Shown here: piece after piece, positions 29,461-36,850 of the stretch
How positions within the stretch are numbered: the stretch's first letter is position 1
Layout of the letters: every line of letters starts with the position of its first letter
DNA from: Lichenicola cladoniae
Lineage (GTDB): Bacteria; Pseudomonadota; Alphaproteobacteria; Acetobacterales; Acetobacteraceae
Reading direction: 5' to 3'
Length of the DNA stretch: 64,000 nt
Assembly: GCF_013201075.1 (NCBI RefSeq)
Contig: NZ_CP053709.1
Coordinates: 1-64,000 of the forward strand
Made by a program: the position numbers and the translations under genes
Notes under the pieces: generated by a model
Databases searched by the model: none
The model's input: the letters and a program-made list of their open reading frames with translations, nothing else
Told to the model about the DNA's origin: nothing

Positions 29461-29733
29461 TCAATGTTGCTCGCCAGGCTTCCGCAGCCGCACCCCAGCA
29501 CCGCCGCCGTTTTCAGGAATAAACTCGATGCCGGCGGCATTCAACGCCCGACGAATAGCGTCAGCATTTGCCCGCATCATTCCGGCTAAGCCACGCGCAC
29601 TTTCAGCCCGCCGGATTGTCACGAGACTGACGCCGGACAGTTCTGCCAGGCCCTCCCCTGACATTCCAAGCAGGGCCCTGGCAGCCTTCATCTGACCCGC
29701 TGTTATGGTGACACTTCTCGTATCTAGCGACAT
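29461..29733 (-). CDS. XRE-family transcriptional regulator
   Basis: From ATG 29733 a 90-residue protein contains ITAGQMKAARALLGMSGEGLAELSGVSLVTIRRAESARG. This is a Cro/C1-type helix-turn-helix, followed by ADAIRRALNAAGIEFIPENGGGAGVRLR, a tail common in stand-alone XRE proteins. The frame is open further upstream to 29793. Two copies of a direct repeat overlap and precede the start, suggesting autoregulation. Confidence 0.7.
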   Translation of the reverse strand: MSLDTRSVTITAGQMKAARALLGMSGEGLAELSGVSLVTIRRAESARGLAGMMRANADAIRRALNAAGIEFIPENGGGAGVRLRKPGEQH

Positions 29734-29785
29734 TAAAGGTTGCATCTCATATCCGGTGACACTATACGTATCTCCAGACACTTTA
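29707..29785. promoter_or_regulatory. Two direct repeats GGTGACACT-N3-CGTATCT at the XRE start
   Basis: Copies of about 31 bases lie at 29707-29737 and 29755-29785, sharing GGTGACACT, CGTATCT and GACA at the same spacing (about 23 of 31 positions). Their start points are 48 bases apart, and the first copy covers the proposed ATG. They are candidate operators for the adjacent regulator. Confidence 0.5.
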
Positions 29786-29934
29786 GATGGCAAGGCAAAC
29801 CTTCATGTCCTACCAGACCCGCCACCCCGAAGCAGCCGCCCACCCGCTTCATTCGATCCCGATGTTCCGCCCGGCCAGCGTCCTCGTCGCTGCATTGTAA
29901 CCGCTGCGAGAACACCACAAAGCAGGATACCGGA

Positions 29935-30537
29935 TCAGCGGTCCTTGAGTCGCTTTGGCATCCAGTAGTTCCGGATTTGTGGGATCACCAGCCGAATGTC
30001 GTGGTAGGCATCTCGTAGGAAGTCCTTGGTCTCTGATCCTGCGCGAGCCGGACCCAGCATGGGACTGCCATGTTCATCGATGCAGTGGAGCAGGATCGGG
30101 AGCAGGAGGCCGTGCTCTGTGCGTTCCAAATCGCATAGGGTTTGCCACGCGTTGGGTCGCAGACGCATCGCCGAGAGAAACCCCATGCACCACGGGGCGG
30201 CGAGGACAGTGCCGTCATCCTTTTTCTTAAAGATCGGCGCATTCCTGTCCGGAGCCTGGGACAGTGTTTCACCGATCGTGTTGAACCTGTCGGCTATGGC
30301 CATCATGGCGGCGAGACTCTGGCCCGACGCAGAGCCAACAATTCCGTTGATCCCGAGCAGGTCGACGAACCACACGTCAGGCTGGATCGAGCACGGGCCG
30401 ATAGCGATTGCCGTGAGGTATCCATCGAGCATGGAAACGCCGTCGACTTTCGGTGACGGCTCGAGCTGCCGCAGCCAGATATCGAGTGCCTCCAGGCGCA
30501 TGGCCTTCGGCGCGGCTGGTTCGCGCTTCTGCTTCAC
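29935..30537 (-). CDS. UPF0149 (YecA-like) family protein coupled to IS66 tnpC
   Basis: The 200-residue protein has the UPF0149 pattern: RLEALDIWLRQLEPSPKVDGVSMLDGYLTAIAIGP, PWCMGFLSAMRLRP and a C-terminal IRNYW. It lacks the SEC-C zinc tail of YecA. The GTG start at 30537 overlaps the tnpC stop (GTGA), so translation is coupled to the transposase. The frame stays open 14 codons upstream, but that part only mirrors tnpC. The function is unknown. The coupling implies that it travels with the IS66 copy. Confidence 0.75.
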   Translation of the reverse strand: MKQKREPAAPKAMRLEALDIWLRQLEPSPKVDGVSMLDGYLTAIAIGPCSIQPDVWFVDLLGINGIVGSASGQSLAAMMAIADRFNTIGETLSQAPDRNAPIFKKKDDGTVLAAPWCMGFLSAMRLRPNAWQTLCDLERTEHGLLLPILLHCIDEHGSPMLGPARAGSETKDFLRDAYHDIRLVIPQIRNYWMPKRLKDR

Positions 30538-32081
30538 GCGGCGGCCGTTCGGGTGGCCTGCGTCGCCTTCCAGACCCACGGCAACAATTCACGCACGGCG
30601 TTGTTCTTCGTCTGGCCGGAGACCATCCGGTCCAGCACGTCGGCCAGGTAGGCGTGTGGATCCAGATCGTGCAGCTTGGCGGTGTTGATCAACGACGCCA
30701 GCACCGCCCAGCTTTGGCCGCCGCTGGCCGCTCCAGCAAACAAGGCGTTTTTCCGCCCCAGGGCGATCGGCCTGATCGTCCTCTCGACGGTGTTGTTATC
30801 CACTTCAACCCGGCCATCTCTCAGGAACATCGTCAGCCCGTCCCAATGGCCAAGCGTGTAGCGGATGGCCCGCGCCAGCGGCGCCTTCACGGAGATCTCC
30901 GCCAGACGGTCCATCAGCCAAGGCTTGAGGATGTCGAACAATAGCCTGGTCTCCGCCTGTCGGATCGCCACTCGTTCGCGGGCGCTGGTGCCGCGGATGC
31001 GTGCCTCGATCGCATAGATGGCTGCAAACCGCGCGAGTGCTGCCGCCGCCACCGGCGACCCCGTTGCCTTGTGCACCTCGAAAAACCGTCGGCGCGCGTG
31101 CGCCAGGCAGAACGCCAGCGTGATGGCGCCACCGCTACGCTCAGGCCGTGCCAGCGCGGCATAGCCGCCATAGGCGTCAACCTGCAGCACCCCGTTGAAC
31201 CCGAGCAGATGCTCGGCGACATGGCGGCCTTTGCGATCCTCGGCAAACAGATAGACCACGGCAGGCGGCGCCGGGCCCTGCCAGGGTCGATCGTCCGTGG
31301 CATATGACCAGAGCCGGGCGATCCGTGTCCGGGTCCGGTTGCGATCCAGCACCGGCAGCGGCGTATCGTCGCAGAACACCTTCGGCGCAGCGAGCACGGT
31401 GGCTACCAGCAGCTCGTGCAGCGGCTTGAGCCACCAGGCCGCGCGGCTCACCCAATGCACCAGCGTCGAGCGATCCAATTTGATGCCATGCCCGGCCAGC
31501 ATCTGGGTCTGCCGATACAGTGGCAAATGCCAGGCAAACTTGGAGACCACGATGTGCGCCAGCAGGGCCGTGGTCGGCAGTCCGCCATCAAGTGGCCGTG
31601 GCGGTGCGCTGGCTTGCACGATGGCTCCGGCGCAAGCCCGGCAGCCGTAACGTGGCCTGCGGATCCTGCGGACGCGGATCAGCGCCGGGACGATATCGAG
31701 CATCTCGCTGATATCCTCGCCGATCAGGTGCAGCTTGCCCTGACAACATGGACACGCCGTGACCGTCGGCTCGATGACGATCTCGTCGCGGGGCAGATGA
31801 GCAGGCAGGTGGCCGATATTGCGTGTGGACCTGGGTCGTGTCGACTGATCCAGACGCCGCGGCTGGATCAGCTTTGGCAGCTCGACCAGGGCCGTGGAGA
31901 GATCACCCAGGCCCAGCAATAGCTGATCAGATACCGGTTCCAGCTTCTCTGACCGCGCACCATACAGCGCACGCTTGAGCGTCTCGACCAGCGCGCGCAG
32001 GCTGGTATTCTCCTCACGCAGTCCCGTCACCAGCGCGATCAGCGCATCAGGTTCTCGTGTCGAGGTTTCAGCAGCGGGCAC
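30534..32081 (-). CDS. tnpC: IS66 transposase TnpC
   Basis: A 515-residue transposase with a coiled coil (ALVTGLREENTSLRALVETLKRALYGARSEKL), zinc-binding ACPCCQGKLHLIGED and CRACAG, and a catalytic region. The latter has FCDDTPLPVLDRNRTRTRIARLW, LQVDAYGGYAAL, AFCLAHARRRFFEVHK and VDNNTVERTIRPIALGRKNALFAGAASGG. It starts with GTG. All expected motifs are intact. Confidence 0.95.
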   Translation of the reverse strand: MPAAETSTREPDALIALVTGLREENTSLRALVETLKRALYGARSEKLEPVSDQLLLGLGDLSTALVELPKLIQPRRLDQSTRPRSTRNIGHLPAHLPRDEIVIEPTVTACPCCQGKLHLIGEDISEMLDIVPALIRVRRIRRPRYGCRACAGAIVQASAPPRPLDGGLPTTALLAHIVVSKFAWHLPLYRQTQMLAGHGIKLDRSTLVHWVSRAAWWLKPLHELLVATVLAAPKVFCDDTPLPVLDRNRTRTRIARLWSYATDDRPWQGPAPPAVVYLFAEDRKGRHVAEHLLGFNGVLQVDAYGGYAALARPERSGGAITLAFCLAHARRRFFEVHKATGSPVAAAALARFAAIYAIEARIRGTSARERVAIRQAETRLLFDILKPWLMDRLAEISVKAPLARAIRYTLGHWDGLTMFLRDGRVEVDNNTVERTIRPIALGRKNALFAGAASGGQSWAVLASLINTAKLHDLDPHAYLADVLDRMVSGQTKNNAVRELLPWVWKATQATRTAAA

Positions 32082-32123
32082 GCCTGCAGCGTACCAAACT
32101 TATACGCCATTTCGCGAGAACGA

Positions 32124-32495
32124 TCATGCACCAGCTTGCAGATTTTCCATCGTCGCCGCTGGGCGCATGGCAGTTGCTGTCCAGTCCAACCCGGCGAACA
32201 GCATGCTGAGCTGACCCGTGCTCAAGGCGATGGATCCGTCACGAACCGGAGGCCAGGTGAAGTTTTTGGCCTCGAGGCGCTTGGTCACCAGACACAGGCC
32301 CGAGCCATCCCAGATCAGCAGCTTGATCCGGTCCGCACGCTTGGCCCGGAAAACGAAAATATCGCCCGCAAACGGATCCATTGCCAGCGCCTGGGTCACC
32401 AGCACCGCCAGGCCGTCCATGCCCTTGCGGAAATCTACCGGTTTGGCAGCAACCACGATCCGCAACCCCGGACGGGTTGGAATGCCCAGGATCAA
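32124..32495 (-). CDS. tnpB: IS66 Orf2 protein TnpB
   Basis: Starting at TTG 32495, which overlaps the tnpA stop as TTGA, the 123-residue protein reads ILGIPTRPGLRIVVAAKPVDFRKGMDGLAVLV. It continues with DIFVFRAKRADRIKLLIWDGSGLCLVTKRLEAKNFTWP and ends LFAGLDW, the IS66 Orf2 signature. Confidence 0.93.
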   Translation of the reverse strand: MILGIPTRPGLRIVVAAKPVDFRKGMDGLAVLVTQALAMDPFAGDIFVFRAKRADRIKLLIWDGSGLCLVTKRLEAKNFTWPPVRDGSIALSTGQLSMLFAGLDWTATAMRPAATMENLQAGA

Positions 32496-32956
32496 CGGAT
32501 GTGGCCGATGATGGTCAGGACCTGGCGTAACGCCTCGAGATCGACGGCGCCGCGGACCCGCACACGTGCTCGACCGATCTCGACCTCGATCCATCCTGGC
32601 GGATCGGACGGCGCCGAGGCCACCGACCTGGTCGCTGATACAGGCGATACAGGTGCCGTGGGGTCGTCGCAGCGAACAGGAACGAACGTCCCAACCTGCC
32701 CAGGCGATTGGCGCATGGCTTGCCGCCGCCACGTCTGCAGCAGTCCTCGGTTCATATCGTGACGTCGTGCAACCTCCGAGACCTGCGCACCAGGCGTCAG
32801 GCTCTCCATCAGGATCTGAGCTTTCTCCGCCGCCGTCCAACGCCGACGGCGGACAGTGCCGGTAATGACCTCGATCCGACGATAGACATCTCCCTGATGC
32901 CTGCTCTGATCACTGCCTTGATGCCTGTCACTATCCAACGAACTGCCCGCCCTCAT
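32492..32956 (-). CDS. tnpA: IS66 Orf1 protein TnpA (HTH)
   Basis: The 154-residue protein contains RRRRWTAAEKAQILMESLTPGAQVSEVARRHDMNRGLLQTWRRQ, the Orf1 helix-turn-helix. The C-terminal stretch VEIGRARVRVRGAVDLEALRQVLTII is typical of longer IS66 Orf1 proteins. The first about 25 residues may not be translated; a start nearer to VITGTVRRRRW is possible. Confidence 0.9.
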   Translation of the reverse strand: MRAGSSLDSDRHQGSDQSRHQGDVYRRIEVITGTVRRRRWTAAEKAQILMESLTPGAQVSEVARRHDMNRGLLQTWRRQAMRQSPGQVGTFVPVRCDDPTAPVSPVSATRSVASAPSDPPGWIEVEIGRARVRVRGAVDLEALRQVLTIIGHIR

Positions 32957-33026
32957 GCCAGGACAGTGTCACTCATCTCAATGTCATACCGCGAGGTGGG
33001 GTCCTCGCATCGGTTACGCTGCATTC

Positions 33027-33323
33027 ATGACGAAGCAGGACCCGCTGACCGTTGCCCGGCAGATGGCCGCTCGTACTCTCGAGCTTGTCCGTTTCGAGAT
33101 TGCCGACGCTTGGAAGGCCTACGGCGAAGCGAAGGCCGCCGTAGGCGAGGTCAACCGCATCAGCCGCAACGACCGGCACGACCGGGCTATCTCGTCGGAT
33201 CGCTACGTCGTCCGCCGCCGCAGCGCGGCCTTCGGCACCATGAACCGCCGCCGCGGACATTTTCTGCGGGCCCACAAGGCGCTGTTCGCCCCTGAGGCCG
33301 CTCTGCTAGCGCTGGCGAACTGA
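33027..33323 (+). CDS. Hypothetical protein, 98 residues, first of a small-gene run
   Basis: ATG 33027 begins MTKQDPLTVARQMAARTLELVRFEIADAWKAYGEAK. The rest is Arg-rich (DRYVVRRRSAAFGTMNRRRGHFLRAHKALF). It is helical, basic and unrecognised. The next gene starts one base after its stop. The run of tiny plus-strand genes that follows suggests phage-type or plasmid accessory DNA. Confidence 0.5.
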   Translation: MTKQDPLTVARQMAARTLELVRFEIADAWKAYGEAKAAVGEVNRISRNDRHDRAISSDRYVVRRRSAAFGTMNRRRGHFLRAHKALFAPEAALLALAN

Positions 33324-33324
33324 G

Positions 33325-33492
33325 ATGGTCAGCGTCCTCCTCATGCTCGTGGGTGCGGTGGCGACCTTCGTCATCGGCTGGTGCTTCGGGTTCCGCGACG
33401 CGGCCAAGCAGGACCGGCAGACTATCGATGCGCTGACAGCACCATGGGACGGCATCGAGCGCCGCCAGGACACGGACGGGGCGTCGGTATGA
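33325..33492 (+). CDS. Small single-helix membrane protein, 55 residues
   Basis: ATG 33325 follows the previous stop by one base. Residues 2-22 form one hydrophobic helix (SVLLMLVGAVATFVIGWCFGF), followed by a charged cytoplasmic tail (RDAAKQDRQTIDALTAPWDGIERRQ). The stop overlaps the next ATG in ATGA. Short anchored proteins of this type occur in phage early regions; no function is known. Confidence 0.5.
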   Translation: MVSVLLMLVGAVATFVIGWCFGFRDAAKQDRQTIDALTAPWDGIERRQDTDGASV

Positions 33493-33686
33493 ACCCCGCG
33501 ATCGCCATCCCGCCAATGCCGGCGACCCTAAATGCACCGGCCTACACGCCGCTCGCCCTCGCAGCTCGTGAGTGCTTGCTGCGCGATGCTGCATCGGCTT
33601 GAGCCCGTGCTGGCTATGCTCAGACGGCCCTGCTCCTGGCTCGTGATGCCGACGTGCAGCACCGCCGACACCGCCCGGCGAACTGA
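33489..33686 (+). pseudogene. Small hypothetical gene with an internal TGA
   Basis: ATG 33489 overlaps the previous stop. The frame reads TPLALAARECLLRDAASA, hits TGA at 33600, then continues in the same frame ARAGYAQTALLLARDADVQHRRH to TGA 33684. The two halves read like one helical protein, so the first TGA is probably a point mutation in a Trp or Cys codon, unless it is read through. If not, the product is 37 residues. Confidence 0.35.
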
Positions 33687-33857
33687 CGGAAACAGATTGC
33701 TCACCCGATCCGGGTCGCCGCGCTGCGCGGGGCCTGGGGCGGATACGGGCCATCCGCGCCGGGGCGGTTAAGCCCGGTGAGCCCAGCCACTACTGGCTGG
33801 GCAAGGTCGGCACGGACGGGAATGCCCTCCCGCCCGCGCCTGACCCCAAGAGAGGGC

Positions 33858-34025
33858 ATGCACCCGATGTCTGAGGCTCCCTCGATTCCTACCATGCTGC
33901 GGCCGCCGGTCAGCAACATCATCTCTGGTGCCCCTGGCGATCAGCGTCACCGTGCAAATCCGCGCCGGCATGGTAAGAGGGTCTCACCACCACCGCGATT
34001 AGGCGGGCAATCCAACGGTGGGTGA
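33858..34025 (+). CDS. Small hypothetical protein, 55 residues
   Basis: GAGAGGGC precedes ATG 33858. The product (MHPMSEAPSIPTMLRPPVSN, later HRANPRRHGKRVSPPPR) is proline- and arginine-rich without visible domain. Its TGA overlaps the next start as GTGA. Confidence 0.35.
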   Translation: MHPMSEAPSIPTMLRPPVSNIISGAPGDQRHRANPRRHGKRVSPPPRLGGQSNGG

Positions 34026-34168
34026 CGTGGGCCGGCTACCTCAGCGCCCTGGCCGACGGCGAGGAACGCAGGAACCTCGACGGCAGCGCCACAGGTGTTC
34101 CGTCGCAGGAGCGCCGCCAGCGGGCACAGACGCAGCTGGGCACGATGTGTGCGCAGGTGACTGCATGA
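34022..34168 (+). CDS. Small hypothetical protein, 48 residues
   Basis: GTG 34022 overlaps the previous stop and its own TGA overlaps the next ATG. The product is MTWAGYLSALADGEERRNLD followed by QERRQRAQTQLGTMCAQ, a short charged helix pair. Its support is the tight coupling on both sides. Confidence 0.4.
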   Translation: MTWAGYLSALADGEERRNLDGSATGVPSQERRQRAQTQLGTMCAQVTA

Positions 34169-34461
34169 GCTCACATCGCCGTTTCAGTGCCGAAGAGGAC
34201 CGCCTTATGCTGGATGAGCGAGCCGCCGGCTTATCGTGGGACGATATCGGCACGCGGATCGGCGCCACTGGGAAGTCCTGCCAATATCACGTGGCCCGAT
34301 GCCTTGGAGTGCCCGATCCGAAGCCGATACAGGTCGGACGAAGCCAGCCGCGGCATCCACAGCCGGCAGCTGAGGGTCGCGGTCCGCTCCGACCTAGTGA
34401 CCCACAAACTTGGGGTGCGATTACGGCTGGGACGATGCTTGAAGGTGTTGCTTACCGATGA
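34165..34461 (+). CDS. Myb/SANT-like or HTH DNA-binding protein
   Basis: ATG 34165 (in ATGA with the previous stop) begins SSHRRFSAEEDRLMLDERAAGLSWDDIGTRIGATGKSCQYHVARCLG. This is a three-helix unit with the tryptophan and (A/G)-R-T-G-K-S-C pattern of GcrA/Myb-like phage DNA-binding proteins. The remaining 50 residues are low-complexity. It is 98 residues long and is the only member of this run with a recognisable fold. It may regulate the cassette. Confidence 0.55.
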   Translation: MSSHRRFSAEEDRLMLDERAAGLSWDDIGTRIGATGKSCQYHVARCLGVPDPKPIQVGRSQPRHPQPAAEGRGPLRPSDPQTWGAITAGTMLEGVAYR

Positions 34462-34658
34462 TGGACAAATGCGCTCTCCCCGCCTTCACCTCGGACGAAC
34501 TGCTTGAGGTAGCGATCGAGCTTCGCCGCCATGCCGCCCGGCATGCCCGGACTGAAACGGAGATGACCCATTTCCTTGACCGCGCAGACGAGATCCTGGC
34601 TGAGGCCTGGGCTATGGTCGAGTGCAGGCGTAGCAAACGTACAGCGGCTATGATCTGA
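34458..34658 (+). CDS. Small hypothetical protein, 66 residues
   Basis: Tandem ATG overlapping the previous stop (ATGA). The sequence is a helical hairpin: FTSDELLEVAIELRRHAARHARTETEMTHFLDRADEILAEAW. Unknown function; clearly coding-like and coupled. Confidence 0.5.
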   Translation: MMDKCALPAFTSDELLEVAIELRRHAARHARTETEMTHFLDRADEILAEAWAMVECRRSKRTAAMI

Positions 34659-34709
34659 AAGTATGACCCGTAGCAAGAGCGCCGTGCCCCAGGTTTCCGA
34701 ATAGCGCCA

Positions 34710-34868
34710 CTGGACCCGCCGTCGCCGGCACAGCTTCTCGATGCGGCAAGAGTCCTTACCCGCTTTGCCGATGCGGCCAGAGCCAGAGGGGAGCCGGTAA
34801 TGGAAGAGAAGTTCCGGCGCCGGGCCCATGAGCTGCGCACCAAAGGCCGGCGGGGGATATCTGGATGA
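34710..34868 (+). pseudogene. Open frame without a clean start, between coupled small genes
   Basis: The frame reads SPAQLLDAARVLTRFADAARARGEPVMEEKFRRRAHELR and ends in TGA overlapping the next ATG, as in its neighbours. No start codon is in the expected place. An ATG at 34664 (MTRSKSAVPQVSE) lies in another frame and stops after 13 codons, so a frameshift is likely. Translation from the internal ATG 34801 would give a 22-residue peptide. Confidence 0.3.
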
Positions 34869-35065
34869 GCGCGCCCGGGGAGGTTTACAGGTTCCGGCTT
34901 GGGCGAGATGCCAGCGGCGCCTATGTGGGCGAGCTCGTCGATGATTGGGGTTGGGTGATTGCCATCACCGCACAGGAGGTTGAGCGTGACGGGGTCAGGG
35001 TGTTCGAGGGAATCGGCGCGCTGGCAGATGCAATGGTCGGTATCGACAATGGAAAGCTAACCTGA
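34865..35065 (+). CDS. Small hypothetical protein, 66 residues
   Basis: The last member of the coupled run (MSAPGEVYRFRLGRDASGAYVGELVDDWGWVIAITAQEVERDGVRVFEGIG). It looks like a small beta-rich fold with an aspartate-tryptophan turn. No family recognised. The ATG overlaps the previous TGA. Confidence 0.5.
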   Translation: MSAPGEVYRFRLGRDASGAYVGELVDDWGWVIAITAQEVERDGVRVFEGIGALADAMVGIDNGKLT

Positions 35066-35108
35066 GCTTACAAAGCTCTCGCAGAGCACCCGACAATCTA
35101 TTGCGTTT

Positions 35109-35456
35109 TCATCTACCAATTCTGAATTCCAGCGTAAATATATTATGTGAAACTGGTAAGGCTCCAGGGACATTAGCGCGAAAGCGCCTGTGGGTAGCTG
35201 CTGCTAGCGTAGCGGCGTTGAAACCGACATTCGTCGTGGAAACGGTTTTACAGTCTTGAGGAACACCTTTTACGTCTATATTGCAATCGACGACAACGTA
35301 GTCTTGTATGCCTTTACGTTCCATCAGGGGAGGATAAGGCGCACCTGTATCGATTATGGCCTCTATCTAATTGGGATGACTGACAATTCTTTCCTCACAC
35401 GCAGTTAGGAGAAGTAGAGTTGCGGTAACATAAAGCCCGCCGATGGCATGTCTCAA
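35109..35456 (-). pseudogene. Lipoprotein with TonB-C-like domain, interrupted by an amber codon
   Basis: From TTG 35456 (GGAGAG nine bases upstream) one frame reads RHAIGGLYVTATLLLLTACEERIVSHPN, a lipoprotein signal with lipobox LTAC. It then meets TAG and continues in the same frame PYPPLMERKGIQDYVVVDCNIDVKGVPQDCKTVS to RANVPG and LEFRIG. The second part fits the C-terminal domain of TonB/TolA-like proteins (YP..M...G..G.v.v.C.i...G...dC). If TAG is a true stop, only a 71-residue fragment from ATG 35324 could be made, without export signal. Confidence 0.5.
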
Positions 35457-35607
35457 AATCACGCAGACTCTCCAAATCGATTTATAAGTTTGCGTTATTT
35501 TGCATCAATCAGATTTCTATCGGAATGACTGAAGTACGCAAGCTGCCAGCAGGTCGGCATTGTCACGTCAACTGGCCTTCAGCTGCGGTCCGAGCGAGGA
35601 TAGCTGG

Positions 35608-36326
35608 ATGAAGACGCCGCCTGATCCGCACCATCGTCACCGCTTTCCGGCCGAGCTCATCAGCCACGCCGTGTGGCTCTATCACGTGTTCAGCCTGAGC
35701 TTTCGAGACGTGGAGCTCCTGCTGGCCGAGCGTGGCGTCATCGTCTCCTATCAGAGCATCCGGCGATGGTGTCTGAAGTCCGGCTCGCATTTCACGGGCC
35801 GCATCCGTCGACGGCGGCTTCGCCCGGGGTGACAAATGGCACCTCGATGAAGTCTTCATCCGCATCCAGGGAGAGCTGCGCTATCTTTGCCGCGCTGTCG
35901 ACCAGAACGGCGTCGTGCTGGACATCCTGGTGCAAAGTCGCCGGGATGGCACAGCATTAAAGCGCTTCTTCAAGCGCCTGCTGAATGGTCTATCTTATAC
36001 GCTCCGCGTCATGGTGCATGGTGACGGACAAGCTGAAGAGCTACGGGGTGGCGAGACGCGAGCTGCTGCCCGATGCCGAGCACCGCGAAAACCGTTACCT
36101 GAACAACCGGGCTGAAGACTCTCACCGTCCAACCAGGCGACGAGAGCGGCACATACAGCGCTTCAAGTCGACGCGGCATGCACAGCGTTTCCTCTCCGCT
36201 CACGCCTTCATCTCCGGGCACTTCCGACCGCGACGCCACCTGATGACGGCAGGCCGCTATCGTGCGATGCATGCCAAAGCTTTCAAAATATGGACACAGG
36301 AAACATGTGTCCAAAGCACCGGGTGA
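35608..36326 (+). pseudogene. IS6-family (IS26-like) transposase with two frameshifts
   Basis: The three phases read HRFPAELISHAVWLYHVFSLSFRDVELLLAERGVIVSYQSIRRW, then WHLDEVFIRIQGELRYLCRAVDQNGVVLDILVQ, then LKSYGVARRELLPDAEHRENRYLNNRAEDSHRPTRRRERHIQRFKS. This is a complete IS6 transposase apart from the shifts: one extra G in CCCGGGG at about 35,828 and a small insertion near 36,012. GGCATTGTCACGTCAACTGG at about 35,556 is a likely left end; no right end was found. Confidence 0.85.
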
Positions 36327-36850
36327 TCGTGTCAACCCAATTGCTCCAAGCCTACTTCCAAACTCTACCAGTTAACGTGCCACGCCATCTGGAGTGCTAC
36401 AGCGGCCACTCGTTGCGCGCTGCCTGGTCACCGCGTATGGTAACCTTGGAGCCGCTCTGCGGATTTCATGCGGCGGACAGGGCACAATACCCCCCAGGTG
36501 GCGCTGGCCTACCTGCGGCTAGCTGATCTCCGGCGCAATAATGTTGCCGAACGTGGGTTCGCGACAGAGCCAAAGGAGAAAAGTTGAGTGATCTTGCCGA
36601 AAGCGGCCCTGCCAGATAACCGGGAGAGCTGACCTTGCTGCGTTCATACCAGACAGGGTTCTCGCCGGTCCACATCGGACAGATCCTGCAAATCTCGGCA
36701 CCATAATAGAGCCACAGGTGAATCCAGAAACTCTACGCCTACCTGATGGACATTTAAAACGTGACCTCTTTGACGAATTCGGCGTAGCAAAGGTCATGGA
36801 AGGGGCGTCATTCGCATCTGATGTCGGACTCGACTGTCTAAGTTTTGCAT
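36327..36850. other. Gap without recognisable gene
   Basis: Frames of up to 90 codons cross this stretch but show no domain, and their composition looks random. It may be worn-out transposon DNA between the IS6 copy and the GGDEF-EAL gene. Confidence 0.4.

Larger units (their letters stand above)
29935..32990 (-). mobile_element. IS66-family insertion sequence, second copy, with accessory gene
   Basis: tnpA, tnpB, tnpC and the UPF0149-type gene follow each other without gaps above 50 bases and with stop-start overlaps at tnpA/tnpB and tnpC/UPF0149. The ends are not identified; coordinates cover the operon and its short upstream region. The proteins are clearly diverged from the first IS66 copy, so these are two separate elements. 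Confidence 0.65.

Noticed and set aside
29707-32990. GTGACACT at 29,708/29,756 and its complement at about 32,967 as terminal repeats of the second IS66
   Set aside because: Only eight bases match, the neighbouring bases differ, and the left motif is part of a longer duplicated sequence at the XRE start. IS66 ends normally begin GTAA.
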